Counted from the stretch's first letter, positions 17,700 to 28,458 are shown. The stretch: 41,824 bases of DNA from Acinetobacter lwoffii (GCF_024129355.1 NZ_JAMXXP010000026.1:1-41824), one strand, 5' to 3'. Numbers and translations: made by a program. Notes: generated from the sequence alone by a model not told the origin.

Positions 17700-18821
17700 A
17701 TGGATTTTAACGGCTTACTCGATTATATGGTGGAGAAAAAAGCATCGGATCTGTTCATTACTGCCGATGTCGAACCGTCCATCAAGATTAATGGGCAGAT
17801 TTTACCAATTGGTTCGGTAAAATTACCCGGTGCGGCAGTAGGACAATTGCTCCATTCCATCATGACCGAAAAACAGCGTAAAGAATTTGCTGACAGTCGT
17901 GAATGTAACTTTGCCATCAGCACGCCGGATAAAAGTGCCCGCTTCCGTGTCAGTGCCTTTCAGCAACGCGATCAACCGGGGATGGTTTTGCGTCGGATTG
18001 AAACCGTCATTCCGACCATGGATGAACTCAAGTTACCGCCCATTTTAAAAGAACTGGCGATGACCAAACGTGGCATCATTATTTTTGTCGGGGCAACCGG
18101 TACTGGTAAATCAACCTCGCTGGCGTCTTTGGTCGGTTATCGTAATGAAAATTCCAAAGGTCATATCATTACCATTGAAGATCCGATCGAATTTATTCAC
18201 CAGCATAAGGGCTGTATTATCACCCAGCGTGAAGTCGGCATTGATACGGATTCATTTGAAATTGCCCTGAAAAACACCTTGCGTCAGGCACCAGATGTGA
18301 TTCTGATTGGTGAGATCCGTTCACGTGAAACCATGGATTATGCGATTGCCTTTGCCGAAACCGGTCATCTGGTCTTTGCTACCCTGCACGCCAACAACGC
18401 CAACCAAGCGATTGACCGGATTATCCATTTCTTCGAAGCAGACCGGCATAATCAGCTGTTCATGGACTTGTCCCTGAACATGAAAGCCATTGTGGCACAG
18501 CAACTGATTCCAACCATCGATGGCAATGGTCGCCGTGCAGCGATTGAGATTCTGATTAACTCACCACTGATTGCCGACTTGATTCGTAAAGGTGATGTGC
18601 ATGAGATTAAGGATCTGATGAAGCGTTCCCGTGAACTGGGCATGCAGACCTTCGATCAGGCGCTCTATGATCTCTATAAAGCCAAACAGATCAGCTATAA
18701 AGATGCACTGAAACATGCAGATTCACCAAACGACCTGCGTCTGCAAATCAAGCTCTCAGAAGAAGGTGGCAGCCACTTATTACGTGCGCATTCCAACATT
18801 ACCTTTGATGGTCAGTCCTGA
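17700..18821 (+). CDS. pilU: PilT-dependent retraction ATPase PilU
   Basis: Accessory retraction motor that works with PilT. The 373-residue protein has Walker A GATGTGKSTS, IITIEDPIEFIHQHKGC, the Walker B region APDVILIGEIRSRETMDYA and TGHLVFATLHANNANQAI. The ATG at 17700 (MDFNGLLDYMVEKKASDLFI) matches the PilU N-terminus and has GGGG about 10 nt upstream; a 5-residue longer in-frame start is possible. The PilU-type C-terminal extension after the ATPase domain (AKQISYKDALKHADSPNDLRLQIK) is present, which separates it from a second PilT copy. Confidence 0.95.
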   Translation: MDFNGLLDYMVEKKASDLFITADVEPSIKINGQILPIGSVKLPGAAVGQLLHSIMTEKQRKEFADSRECNFAISTPDKSARFRVSAFQQRDQPGMVLRRIETVIPTMDELKLPPILKELAMTKRGIIIFVGATGTGKSTSLASLVGYRNENSKGHIITIEDPIEFIHQHKGCIITQREVGIDTDSFEIALKNTLRQAPDVILIGEIRSRETMDYAIAFAETGHLVFATLHANNANQAIDRIIHFFEADRHNQLFMDLSLNMKAIVAQQLIPTIDGNGRRAAIEILINSPLIADLIRKGDVHEIKDLMKRSRELGMQTFDQALYDLYKAKQISYKDALKHADSPNDLRLQIKLSEEGGSHLLRAHSNITFDGQS

Positions 18822-18836
18822 TCATCTTGAAGGCAT

Positions 18837-18870
18837 AAAAAAACAGGCTTCCCATGAAGCCTGTTTTTTG
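18837..18870. terminator. Bidirectional terminator between pilU and fur
   Basis: AAACAGGCTTC pairs perfectly with GAAGCCTGTTT around a CCAT loop, flanked by A and T runs, between two convergent genes. Confidence 0.88.
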
Positions 18871-18888
18871 TTTGAACCAGCGCTCAAA

Positions 18889-19326
18889 TTATTTTTTACG
18901 GAAAACTTCCTGACAGGCAGGCGCATCGCAGTAGCCATACAGATTCAGTGAGTGACCGGTTAATTCAAAACCAAATTTTTCAGCAACGTCATGCTGCTCT
19001 TTTTCAATCGTATCATTAATAAATTCAACAACTTTGCTGCAATTTAAACACACCAGGTGATCGTGGTGATCTTCCTGCATAATTTCAAAAACTGAATGAT
19101 TATTTTCAAAATTATGACGTTCGATGATGCCCGCTGCTTCAAACTGCGTTAACACACGATACACAGTTGCTAAACCTACATCTTCGCCCTGATCGAGTAA
19201 AGTCTTGTAAATATCTTCCGCACTTAAATGATGTTGTCTTGAATTTTCTAGTAATTCTAATATTTTAATTCGTGGAAGGGTAACTTTCAGCCCAGCTTTT
19301 CGTAAATCTTGGTTTGAAATAGTCAT
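18889..19326 (-). CDS. fur: Ferric uptake regulator Fur
   Basis: Iron-responsive DNA-binding repressor. The 145-residue protein has the winged-helix N-terminal half (LRKAGLKVTLPRIKILELL, HHLSAEDIYKTLLDQGEDVGLATVYRVLTQFEAAGI) and the metal-binding C-terminal half with EDHHDHLVCLNCSKVVEF (His cluster plus CxxC). A second cysteine pair, YGYCDAPACQEV, lies near the end. Length and motifs are fully normal. It diverges from bamE across 112 bp; I could not pick out a clear Fur box or a paired promoter there. Confidence 0.97.
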   Translation of the reverse strand: MTISNQDLRKAGLKVTLPRIKILELLENSRQHHLSAEDIYKTLLDQGEDVGLATVYRVLTQFEAAGIIERHNFENNHSVFEIMQEDHHDHLVCLNCSKVVEFINDTIEKEQHDVAEKFGFELTGHSLNLYGYCDAPACQEVFRKK

Positions 19327-19438
19327 GTAAAAAGGTCTCTCAACAAAATCAAAGTTGGAATATGCAACAAAGTTTAGATGCAGTATGATCTATCCTTGGA
19401 TCAAATGCATCATAATTAATTTGGGATAGTTTAGCAAA

Positions 19439-19837
19439 ATGCAAAAAATCATGTTGACGTTATTCGTCACTTCATTGCTCGTCGGCTGTTCGACATTAGG
19501 TGTTTATAAAGTAGATATTCCACAAGGAACCCCTTTAACCCAAGCACAAGCCGCTAAAATTCAGGTAGGAATGAGCCATCAACAGGTGCGTTTCTTACTG
19601 GGCAGTCCAACAGTAAGCGATCCACTGAATCCTTTACGTTGGGACTACATCTATAACTATACCCCAGGAACCTACGCTAAAAAAGCCAAGATCCCGGCAG
19701 CCCAAGGCCAGCATTTGAAAATCTACTTTAACCAGTCTGGTATCGTAGAACGTGTTGAAGGTCTGGAGACGATTCCAGAATCTCAACCCGGCTTACCAGG
19801 ATCAAAAGAAGCAATTTTAAATGCTCCTCCACTATAG
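19439..19837 (+). CDS. bamE: Outer-membrane assembly lipoprotein BamE (SmpA/OmlA)
   Basis: Small lipoprotein of the BAM complex that inserts beta-barrel proteins in the outer membrane. The N-terminus is a lipoprotein signal with lipobox LLVGC, so the mature protein starts at Cys17. The core VDIPQGTPLTQAQAAKIQVGMSHQQVRFLLGSPTVSDP and RWDYIYNYTPG match the SmpA/OmlA domain. The C-terminal tail of about 30 residues (QPGLPGSKEAILNAPPL) is low-complexity. It diverges from fur, the arrangement common in Pseudomonas and Acinetobacter. Confidence 0.95.
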   Translation: MQKIMLTLFVTSLLVGCSTLGVYKVDIPQGTPLTQAQAAKIQVGMSHQQVRFLLGSPTVSDPLNPLRWDYIYNYTPGTYAKKAKIPAAQGQHLKIYFNQSGIVERVEGLETIPESQPGLPGSKEAILNAPPL

Positions 19838-19850
19838 TCGGTTTCTCATG

Positions 19851-19882
19851 AAAAAGCCCCTGAATCATCAGGGGCTTTTTTA
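19851..19882 (+). terminator. bamE terminator
   Basis: AAAAAGCCCCTGA pairs with TCAGGGGCTTTTT around a short loop, followed by T residues, 14 nt after bamE. It could also stop minus-strand readthrough from the rnfH homologue. Confidence 0.88.
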
Positions 19883-19937
19883 ATTAAGCTGATTGATTGA
19901 GCAGATCATTGAAACTACTGCTCATTCAAGCCGCTCT

Positions 19938-20270
19938 CTATTCGGAAGATGGTTTCAGCTTTTTTAAAAGATTGCCTCTGGCATAACGACCCACCGGATT
20001 TTTCTCGGCGCGTTTACGTCGGATGTCTTTAGGATTGATGGTCAGTGCTCGGTAAATTTCCACCCTGTCACCTGCTGCCAGTGGCTGCTGCTGATCTTGC
20101 AAGCGCACGCCAAAAATGCCCAGAGATAACAGTTCAGGCAAGTCGACCTGCTCACGGATTCCACTTTGCTCAATCGCGTCCAGTGCCGTCATGCCAGGCT
20201 GAAATGACACGGCTAGATGAAATTGTTTTTCTGGCGTCGCATATGCCACCCAAATCATCGCCTCACTCAT
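19938..20270 (-). CDS. rnfH: RnfH-family ubiquitin-like protein (UPF0125)
   Basis: A 110-residue beta-grasp protein of unknown role; the E. coli homologue (RnfH/PasI) is encoded beside bamE and ratA. The family core is visible: MIWVAYATPEKQFHLAVSF, GMTALDAIEQSGI, LGIFGVRLQDQQQPLAAGDRVEIYRALTINPKDIRRKRAEK. After that comes a basic tail NPVGRYARGNLLKKLKP. Its ATG overlaps the stop of the upstream membrane-protein gene by one base (TGATG), so translation is probably coupled. No ratA homologue is next to it here, so any toxin-antitoxin reading of the E. coli pair has no support in this window. Confidence 0.87.
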   Translation of the reverse strand: MSEAMIWVAYATPEKQFHLAVSFQPGMTALDAIEQSGIREQVDLPELLSLGIFGVRLQDQQQPLAAGDRVEIYRALTINPKDIRRKRAEKNPVGRYARGNLLKKLKPSSE

Positions 20271-21349
20271 CAGACGAATTGTCCTAATACAGCAATGATT
20301 GCCAGAATAATCCCCACCGGCAACACCACACGTACCGCAATACGCCAGATGTTATAAAACGCTTCAGAGCTGAAATTCATTGATTTACGCAAATGACTAA
20401 TCTTCATGATCCAGCCGGCAAATAATGCATAGATCAAACAAATCAATAGGCCCCAGACTAACAAGACCACATTGAAAATTGGGCTTAGATTTGGAATAGC
20501 CCAGATCAGTGTAACCGCTGCCACAATCGCCCATTGAATCGCACGATGAAGCTGGCGTTGCTGTAACTGTTCACGTGCCATTTGCAGAATTAATGCAGCA
20601 GCTGCGACCATCGCTACGACCAGAGTAAATGCAGGGATTTGCGCTTGTATAGCAAAGAAAGCAAATGCAATGACAGCAACTAGCTGCGCAATCCAGATCG
20701 GCAATACCGTCTTGCTGGCGACATCCTGTTGTTGTACAGCGCTCAGACTAGATTGCCAGTACAAGCCCATGCCCAGACCACTTGCGACCAAAGCCAATAC
20801 GGTGGCATTGCCCCATTCCGAGAACTCGACTGGTGTGACTTGCCATGCAGGTAGCGCCGTTCCCATCACATTGGCTAGAACCAGAGACGCCAGTACGCCA
20901 ATCGTGGTAACAGCCAATAAAATTTGACGCGGTAGCAGTGACAGGGCCAACGCTACTATTGCCAATCCAATCAACAGAAGATTGGGTGCAAGATCAAGTG
21001 CAGCAATCGCCAGAACATTGCTGGCATTGTTCAGCATGGCACCTGCCAAAAACGGAATAAAGATCACACTTAACCAGCCGACAATACGCCATTTCTGTGA
21101 CGCATCAGCTTCACGGGTCAGCGTCGACAGCGCCTGTAATGGCGTTGTTTTAGAGCGCTTGGCCAAAGCAATTTCCAAGTAGCAGACTGGAAGCGCCAGA
21201 ATCAGCATGGTGGCCAACCAGAGCATCCAGAAATCCAGCTGACGATCAATCTGGATACCGGTTATCGGTGCGAGCGTCGCGATGATAATAAACGATAAAC
21301 AGAAAGCCATCAGCGGCGATAACCATTTTGACATAGCATTGTCCTGCAT
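20270..21349 (-). CDS. Neurotransmitter-symporter-like (SNF/NSS) membrane protein, degenerate
   Basis: A 359-residue integral membrane protein with about ten hydrophobic segments. Its order of segments resembles sodium:neurotransmitter symporters: a first helix WLSPLMAFCLSFIIIAT, a LPVCYLEIALAKRS stretch like the family's GIPLL.ELALG, then WRIVGWLSVIFIPFLAGAML, and at the end KSMNFSSEAFYNIWRIAVRVVLPVGIILAII like the last family helix. However, the first helix lacks the sodium-site GLGNxWRFP motif, and the protein is about 90 residues shorter than usual, so transport is doubtful. Two starts (M1 and M6) each have AGGA at 7 nt. The stop overlaps the start of the rnfH homologue. Confidence 0.65.
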   Translation of the reverse strand: MQDNAMSKWLSPLMAFCLSFIIIATLAPITGIQIDRQLDFWMLWLATMLILALPVCYLEIALAKRSKTTPLQALSTLTREADASQKWRIVGWLSVIFIPFLAGAMLNNASNVLAIAALDLAPNLLLIGLAIVALALSLLPRQILLAVTTIGVLASLVLANVMGTALPAWQVTPVEFSEWGNATVLALVASGLGMGLYWQSSLSAVQQQDVASKTVLPIWIAQLVAVIAFAFFAIQAQIPAFTLVVAMVAAAALILQMAREQLQQRQLHRAIQWAIVAAVTLIWAIPNLSPIFNVVLLVWGLLICLIYALFAGWIMKISHLRKSMNFSSEAFYNIWRIAVRVVLPVGIILAIIAVLGQFV

Positions 21350-21404
21350 GATGCATTCCTATAAAAATCTAGCGCTATTTTGCCTTGTGAAGCGGTGAAA
21401 ATCA

Positions 21405-21441
21405 AAAACAAAAAGCAAACCACCATGACAGTGATTTGCTG
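21405..21441 (-). terminator. Terminator of the bacteriohemerythrin gene
   Basis: Read on the minus strand, AGCAAATCAC and GTGGTTTGCT form a 10-bp stem with one mismatch, followed by TTTTTGTTTTTGATTTT. It lies about 50 bp after the gene's stop codon. Confidence 0.6.
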
Positions 21442-21492
21442 CGCAAAAATTATAATTAGATTTTAATTTTTGTTATCTCGTTACGTCTTTTA

Positions 21493-21939
21493 TTATGAGA
21501 AGAAACGAGCGAACCAGTTTTTACCTGTTTTCTTTTCTTTTTCCTTGATGATCCCCATCATATTTTCTTTTACGGCACCGACATAATCGGCGTCATCGTG
21601 CTGAATATGGTTAATCAGCCATTTCGATAATACTTCGTGCAGCTCTGATTCAATGGACTGTCCCAGTTCAAAACGGTCACGATAAGACTCGATTTTTTTA
21701 ATAAACAGGTCATGCACACGTTTATGCGGCACCCGATATTTATAGCCGGCTTCTTCCTGAAGAGATTCCTCAAAGGTGAAATGCGACTGGGTATAATCAA
21801 TAATATTGTCGAGAATCTGTTTAATACGGGCACGCTCGGTATTGGCATCAATTTCGTTGATATAATCGAGAATTCGTTTGTGCTGATCGTCAATCACATC
21901 GATACCAGTATTATAATCTGGAACCCATTTCATTTTCAT
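21493..21939 (-). CDS. Bacteriohemerythrin
   Basis: Di-iron oxygen-binding four-helix protein. The 148-residue protein starts MKMKWVPDYNTGIDVIDDQH and shows the expected ligands: His in DDQHKRIL, His and Glu in HFTFEE, HKRVHD, and HIQHDDADY. The ATG at 21939 is chosen because AGGTGG lies 5 nt before it; the reading frame continues to a GTG 9 bp further up. Unlike single-domain family members of about 130-136 residues, it carries a tail of charged residues then aromatic and basic ones, KEKEKKTGKNWFARFFS, which could form an amphipathic membrane anchor. It stands alone. Confidence 0.93.
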   Translation of the reverse strand: MKMKWVPDYNTGIDVIDDQHKRILDYINEIDANTERARIKQILDNIIDYTQSHFTFEESLQEEAGYKYRVPHKRVHDLFIKKIESYRDRFELGQSIESELHEVLSKWLINHIQHDDADYVGAVKENMMGIIKEKEKKTGKNWFARFFS

Positions 21940-22174
21940 TACGACCACCTATAAATATTAAGGACTTATAACGTGAAAATGAGCATATAGCGTATTGATT
22001 CAAATAAAAATGAAGCAAATTAGTCGGCTTTCCGCCTAAATCCGGCTTTTTCATTTTAAGTTTCTGTTATATATAATTAAAAATAATTTATCCTGAGTAA
22101 AAGGCTAAGATATTAATTAACCAAAAACTGTAATAAACCTTTATTTATTCTTAGATTTTTTCCTATTTAAAAAT

Positions 22175-22203
22175 ATAAAAAAACGGAGTTTAAACTCCGT
22201 CTT
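22175..22203 (-). terminator. Terminator of the glutamine amidotransferase gene
   Basis: The palindrome ACGGAGTTTAAACTCCGT (22183-22200) is followed on the minus strand by seven T. It lies about 11 bp after the stop codon. Confidence 0.75.
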
Positions 22204-22213
22204 TGATCGCGTT

Positions 22214-23062
22214 TTAATATTGATCAGCTCGCGTGACGCGTTTTAAGGAAGGATCAAGACGTTCACGTTCCAGACGTTCAACATGTGTCAACTGAGAACG
22301 TACTTTCGCCCCATGCTGAAACAGGATCATTTCACCGGGCTGGAAGGCAGTCCATTCTTCATTCTGGGTCAATGGTTCAGTGGTAATCACTGCGACGCGA
22401 TCTTCAGGGGTCGTGACCTGACTAAAGTCCACTTCGACATCAATATCAATCAGCTGAGCCGGTCTAAACGGGTATTCACGTACCAGCCAGTGGAGTTTAG
22501 TAATCGCATAGCTAAACAGGGCCTGACCATTCGACAGGCAGAAATTAAAGGTGCCATGCTCCGCGATTGCAGGTGAAATTTCAGCTAGAAGATCGAAAAC
22601 CTGATCCAGTTTCGGCTCATGATAGCCAAAGCGTTTCACCAGTTGATCCAGCAGGTAACAGAAGGCACGCTCACTGTCGGTATTTCCGACTGGGGTAAAG
22701 CGCCCTGACAGTTCAGGAAAATAATCATATAAATCGCCATTATGGGCAAAAATCCATTGCCGCCCCCAAAGTTCACGGCTAAAAGGATGCGAGTTTTCCA
22801 GATTAATTTTGCCTTGGGTCGCTTTACGGATATGGGCAATCACATTGCGTGATTTGATTGGATAATTACGTACCAGCTCGGCAATCGGTGATTCAATCGC
22901 GGACTGGTTATCGACGAACAGACGGCAGGCTTTATCTTCAAAGAAAGCAATCCCGAAACCATCCGCATGATCAGAGGTAATGCCCGCCCGCTGGGAAAAC
23001 CCGCGAAAAGAAAAAGTAATATCCGTCGGGGTGGCACAATTCATTCCGAGCAGTTGGCACAT
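22214..23062 (-). CDS. Class II glutamine amidotransferase (YafJ-like)
   Basis: A 282-residue Ntn-type glutaminase domain protein. Cys2 (MCQLLGMNC) becomes the N-terminal nucleophile after Met removal. Further active-site segments are present: HADGFGIAFFED, VIAHIRKATQG (substrate Arg), WIFAHNGDLYDY (oxyanion Asn-Gly), and VGNTDSERAFCYLL (Asp that binds glutamine). This matches the YafJ/EgtC-like group, which lacks a fused synthase domain, so the acceptor of the ammonia or the amide hydrolysed is unknown. No ergothioneine genes are nearby, so EgtC itself is unlikely. It has its own terminator and lies downstream of the argB terminator, so it is probably a single-gene unit. Confidence 0.9.
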   Translation of the reverse strand: MCQLLGMNCATPTDITFSFRGFSQRAGITSDHADGFGIAFFEDKACRLFVDNQSAIESPIAELVRNYPIKSRNVIAHIRKATQGKINLENSHPFSRELWGRQWIFAHNGDLYDYFPELSGRFTPVGNTDSERAFCYLLDQLVKRFGYHEPKLDQVFDLLAEISPAIAEHGTFNFCLSNGQALFSYAITKLHWLVREYPFRPAQLIDIDVEVDFSQVTTPEDRVAVITTEPLTQNEEWTAFQPGEMILFQHGAKVRSQLTHVERLERERLDPSLKRVTRADQY

Positions 23063-23104
23063 GGTCTGGTTTCAGCTCTCTATTTACTTAGAAGCTTATT
23101 GTGC

Positions 23105-23121
23105 ATGACTGTCCCAGTCAT
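23105..23121. promoter_or_regulatory. Short perfect hairpin upstream of the amidotransferase gene
   Basis: ATGACTG and CAGTCAT flank a 3-nt spacer, 43 bp above the start of the minus-strand amidotransferase gene. No T-run follows on either strand, so it is not a terminator. It may be an operator; function is unknown. Confidence 0.25.
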
Positions 23122-23149
23122 TTCAAATAGGTGGCTATAAGAAATCCAA

Positions 23150-23182
23150 ATAAAAAAGAGTCTCTATTGAGACTCTTTTTCG
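23150..23182. terminator. argB terminator
   Basis: AAAAAGAGTCTC (23153-23164) pairs perfectly with GAGACTCTTTTT (23169-23180) around TATT, with A/T runs on both sides, 13 bp after argB. Confidence 0.9.
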
Positions 23183-23193
23183 CAAAAATTGGC

Positions 23194-25531
<2,338 letters not shown>

Positions 25532-25918
25532 AAAACTGTCTTTTCACTATTCGTTAAAATAAGGAGATTTAAAATGATGATTTCATCATAATGACTTTAA
25601 ACATTTGTTTTTGTTTTAAGACCTGCTATTTTTAAACGATTTCAATGTAACAATCAATTATAAAAATATAATCTACAACTTTAGAATTATAGGGTTCTTG
25701 TAATTAAACAATGATTATTCAATTATATTTATTTTGAGTTTCATCTAATTAGACATTTGATCATTACATAAATTTTAGATTTAAATAATTCTACTTGGCC
25801 GAAAAAATAAGGTTTTATTTTTTAAATATATTTCAACCAACTCATTTTTTTTAATATTTAATCTAATCAACTAAAAATGGCTTACATCCAGTTAATGAAT
25901 GTAAGCCATTATTAAAAC
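25532..25918. other. Very AT-rich gap between algC and dut
   Basis: This 387-bp stretch has no protein gene. It holds the algC leader at the left and the dut terminator at the right. The central 250 bp is extremely AT-rich with no clear repeat. A tiny ATGATGATTTCATCAT palindrome lies at 25574-25589. An algC promoter must lie here since the dut terminator blocks readthrough, but I cannot single one out. Confidence 0.5.
25870..25912 (-). terminator. dut terminator
   Basis: AATGGCTTACAT (25876-25887) and ATGTAAGCCATT (25899-25910) form a perfect 12-bp stem with an 11-nt loop. Read on the minus strand it is followed by TTTTTAG, just after dut. Confidence 0.75.
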
Positions 25919-26371
25919 TTAGTTTTTACCCGTATGACCAAAACCGCCAGCACCGCGTTCAGTCGCTTCGAATTCATTCACCAGATCGAATTCAGCTTGT
26001 ACCACAGGAACCAACACATACTGCGCCAAACGTTCACCTGGCTCTAAGCTGAATGCCGTCTGACTACGGTTCCAAACGGATACCATCAATTCACCCTGAT
26101 AATCAGAATCAATTAAACCGACCAGGTTACCCAACACGATCCCATGTTTATGGCCCAAACCCGAACGTGGCAAGATCAGACCAGCAAATGCAGGATCTTC
26201 AATATAGATTGCTAAACCAGTTTTTACCAAAACCGTTTGGCCTGGTTCAATGATTGTGGTTTCTGCAACACACGCACGCAAATCCAGCCCCGCTGAACCT
26301 GTCGTAGCATAAGTCGGTAATGGCCATTCCTGACCAAGACGCGAGTCAAGGACTTTCACCTGAACTTTCAT
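25919..26371 (-). CDS. dut: dUTP diphosphatase
   Basis: Hydrolyses dUTP to dUMP and pyrophosphate, keeping uracil out of DNA and feeding thymidylate synthesis. The 150-residue trimeric dUTPase has its five motifs in order: [45 protein letters not shown] and [12 protein letters not shown]. In motif 5 a His replaces the usual Ser of GFGSTG. AGGA lies 8 nt before the ATG. The gene follows rep by 47 bp on the same strand. Confidence 0.97.
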   Translation of the reverse strand: MKVQVKVLDSRLGQEWPLPTYATTGSAGLDLRACVAETTIIEPGQTVLVKTGLAIYIEDPAFAGLILPRSGLGHKHGIVLGNLVGLIDSDYQGELMVSVWNRSQTAFSLEPGERLAQYVLVPVVQAEFDLVNEFEATERGAGGFGHTGKN

Positions 26372-26418
26372 GTATTCATTCCTGTTGTTTCATTTAAAAT
26401 AAGAGCAAGTCTTGTACC

Positions 26419-28458
26419 TTATCGTTTGATAAGATTACGCAAATTATCAAGATAATGTTGGGCTTGTAATTTTGGATCGATGTTACCGGCCAGCTTTTTC
26501 TTGCGGCCTAACCATTCCAGCTCATCTTCCGGTAATTCATCCAGGAAACGGCTTGGGGTCATTTGCTTCATCTGCCCACCGGCCTTGCGCTGTTCTGCCA
26601 GAGTAATGGTCAGTCCCTGACGTGCACGGGTAATCCCCACATACATCAGACGGCGTTCCTCTTCGACCGTTTCTGCAGCGATCGAGTTTTTATGTGGCAG
26701 AATTTCTTCTTCCAGCCCGATCAGATAGACATAAGGAAATTCCAGACCTTTAGACGCATGCAAAGTCAATAAATTGACTTTATCGGTGTCCTCTTCTTCC
26801 TGCTGCTGCTCGAGCATGTCCAGCAGCACCATTTTACGAATCACACTTTCAATATTTTTTTCATCAACATCTTCAGCGCGGTTAATCAGGCTTTGAATGC
26901 TGCTATAGAGCACTTCGATATTGTCGAGCTTGGTCTTTTCCTGCGCTGGTGTGGCTGCAGTTTCCTTGATGTAATCGATATAACCGGCTTCAATCATCAT
27001 CTGGCGGATAATTGGCACTGGTTCATCATCATCCAGTAAATTGCGGGTAAAACCCTCAATAAAATCGGCAAACTCAGCCAATTGAGTCGTGGCCTTTTTC
27101 GGAATCGCCATGGTCAGACGCTGATCCGCAGCCGCAGCCAGAAGCGACAGATTATTTTCCTGAGCAAATAGACCGAGCTTTTCCAGCGTTACCGGACCAA
27201 TTGCCCGTTTTGGCGTATTGATAATTCGTAAAAATGCACTGTCATCTTCAGGGTTAATGATCAAGCGTAAATAGCTCATCATGTCCTTGATTTCGGCACG
27301 TGCGAAGAAGGACTGTCCGCCAGATAATTTATACGGAATCTGCATCTGACGTAGATGGGTTTCTAAGATACGCGCCTGGAAATTGCCGCGGTACAACACC
27401 GCATAATCTTTCCAGCTTTTACCGTTCATCAATTTATGCGTGATCAGGTCTTTAACCACGCGTTCTGCTTCATCATCATCATTGCGGCAGGTAATCACAC
27501 GGATCACTTCACCATGGCCTTTGTCCGACCAAAGCTTTTTATCAAAAATATGCGGATTATTACCAATCACGGTGTTGGCTGCTTTGAGAATACGACTGGT
27601 CGAACGATAGTTCTGTTCCAGTTTAATCACTTTTAAATTAGGAAAATCCTGCTGCAGCAAGGCCATATTTTCCGGTTTAGCACCACGCCAGGCATAAATC
27701 GACTGGTCATCATCGCCTACGGCGGTGAACTGTCCCATCACGCCAACCAGTAATTTCACCAGAATATACTGCGCCGTATTGGTATCCTGATATTCATCGA
27801 CCAGCAAATAACGCACGCGATTTTGCCATTTGTCACGAACTTCGGCATTTTCCTGCAGCAAGCGCGTTGGCATCACAATCAGGTCATCAAAATCCACGGC
27901 GTTATAAGCGCGTAAATTACGTTCATATAATTGATATAAATGCGCAAACTGCACATCTTCGGCAGTTTCACAGGTAGTATGTGCCTGCTCGGGTGGAATC
28001 AGATCATTTTTCCAGTCCGAGATCATTTTCATGGCTTTGGCAATCAGTTCTTTGCTTTCTGCACCGGATAAATTGTCACGCTGCATCAGATCCATCAGAA
28101 TGCGTTTACAGTCGTCAGCATCCAGAATCGAGAAATTATTTTTCAGTGGGGTATGTTTCAACTCCAGGCGCAGCATATTCAGGCCAAAAGTATGGAAGGT
28201 CGAAACTGAAACGCCTTTACTTTCTTCACGCGTCAACAATTTGCTGACACGCTCTTTCATCTCACGTGCTGCCTTGTTGGTAAAAGTCATCGCAGTAATA
28301 CGATGTGCGGGAATCCCGCAATGCTTGACTAAATACGCGATTTTTCGCGTGATCACTGAAGTCTTGCCTGAACCCGCTCCTGCAAGTACTAACAAGGGTC
28401 CTTGAGTGTATTTCATGGCTTCAAGTTGCTTGTCATTTAACTGACTGGCGAGTGACAT
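26419..28458 (-). CDS. rep: ATP-dependent DNA helicase Rep
   Basis: Superfamily 1A 3'-5' helicase that clears protein blocks ahead of replication forks and helps restart. The 679-residue protein aligns along its length with E. coli Rep (673 residues): LVLAGAGSGKT (motif I), MTFTNKAAREMKERV (Ia), YLLVDEYQDTN (II), VGDDDQSIYAWRGA (III), IKLEQNYRS (IV), VNLLTLHASKGLEFPYVYLIGLEE (V) and RRLMYVGITRARQGLTIT (VI). UvrD is less likely given the Rep-like length and sequence. ATG 28458 (MSLASQLNDKQ) has GAGGA at 6 nt, preferred to a start 13 residues up. dut lies 47 bp downstream. Confidence 0.95.
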   Translation of the reverse strand: MSLASQLNDKQLEAMKYTQGPLLVLAGAGSGKTSVITRKIAYLVKHCGIPAHRITAMTFTNKAAREMKERVSKLLTREESKGVSVSTFHTFGLNMLRLELKHTPLKNNFSILDADDCKRILMDLMQRDNLSGAESKELIAKAMKMISDWKNDLIPPEQAHTTCETAEDVQFAHLYQLYERNLRAYNAVDFDDLIVMPTRLLQENAEVRDKWQNRVRYLLVDEYQDTNTAQYILVKLLVGVMGQFTAVGDDDQSIYAWRGAKPENMALLQQDFPNLKVIKLEQNYRSTSRILKAANTVIGNNPHIFDKKLWSDKGHGEVIRVITCRNDDDEAERVVKDLITHKLMNGKSWKDYAVLYRGNFQARILETHLRQMQIPYKLSGGQSFFARAEIKDMMSYLRLIINPEDDSAFLRIINTPKRAIGPVTLEKLGLFAQENNLSLLAAAADQRLTMAIPKKATTQLAEFADFIEGFTRNLLDDDEPVPIIRQMMIEAGYIDYIKETAATPAQEKTKLDNIEVLYSSIQSLINRAEDVDEKNIESVIRKMVLLDMLEQQQEEEDTDKVNLLTLHASKGLEFPYVYLIGLEEEILPHKNSIAAETVEEERRLMYVGITRARQGLTITLAEQRKAGGQMKQMTPSRFLDELPEDELEWLGRKKKLAGNIDPKLQAQHYLDNLRNLIKR

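Noticed and set aside
19898..19924. TGAGCAG/CTGCTCA inverted repeat as the terminator of the rnfH homologue
   Set aside because: There is no T-tract on either strand, and the bamE terminator next to it is a better candidate in both directions.
19938..20270. Toxin-antitoxin reading based on the E. coli PasI/PasT (RnfH/RatA) pair
   Set aside because: No RatA-like gene is adjacent; the coupled gene is a membrane protein.
25561..25591. AAGGAG followed by a five-codon frame (ATG ATG ATT TCA TCA TAA) as a leader peptide
   Set aside because: It points away from algC with no plus-strand gene behind it, so it has nothing to attenuate; probably chance.
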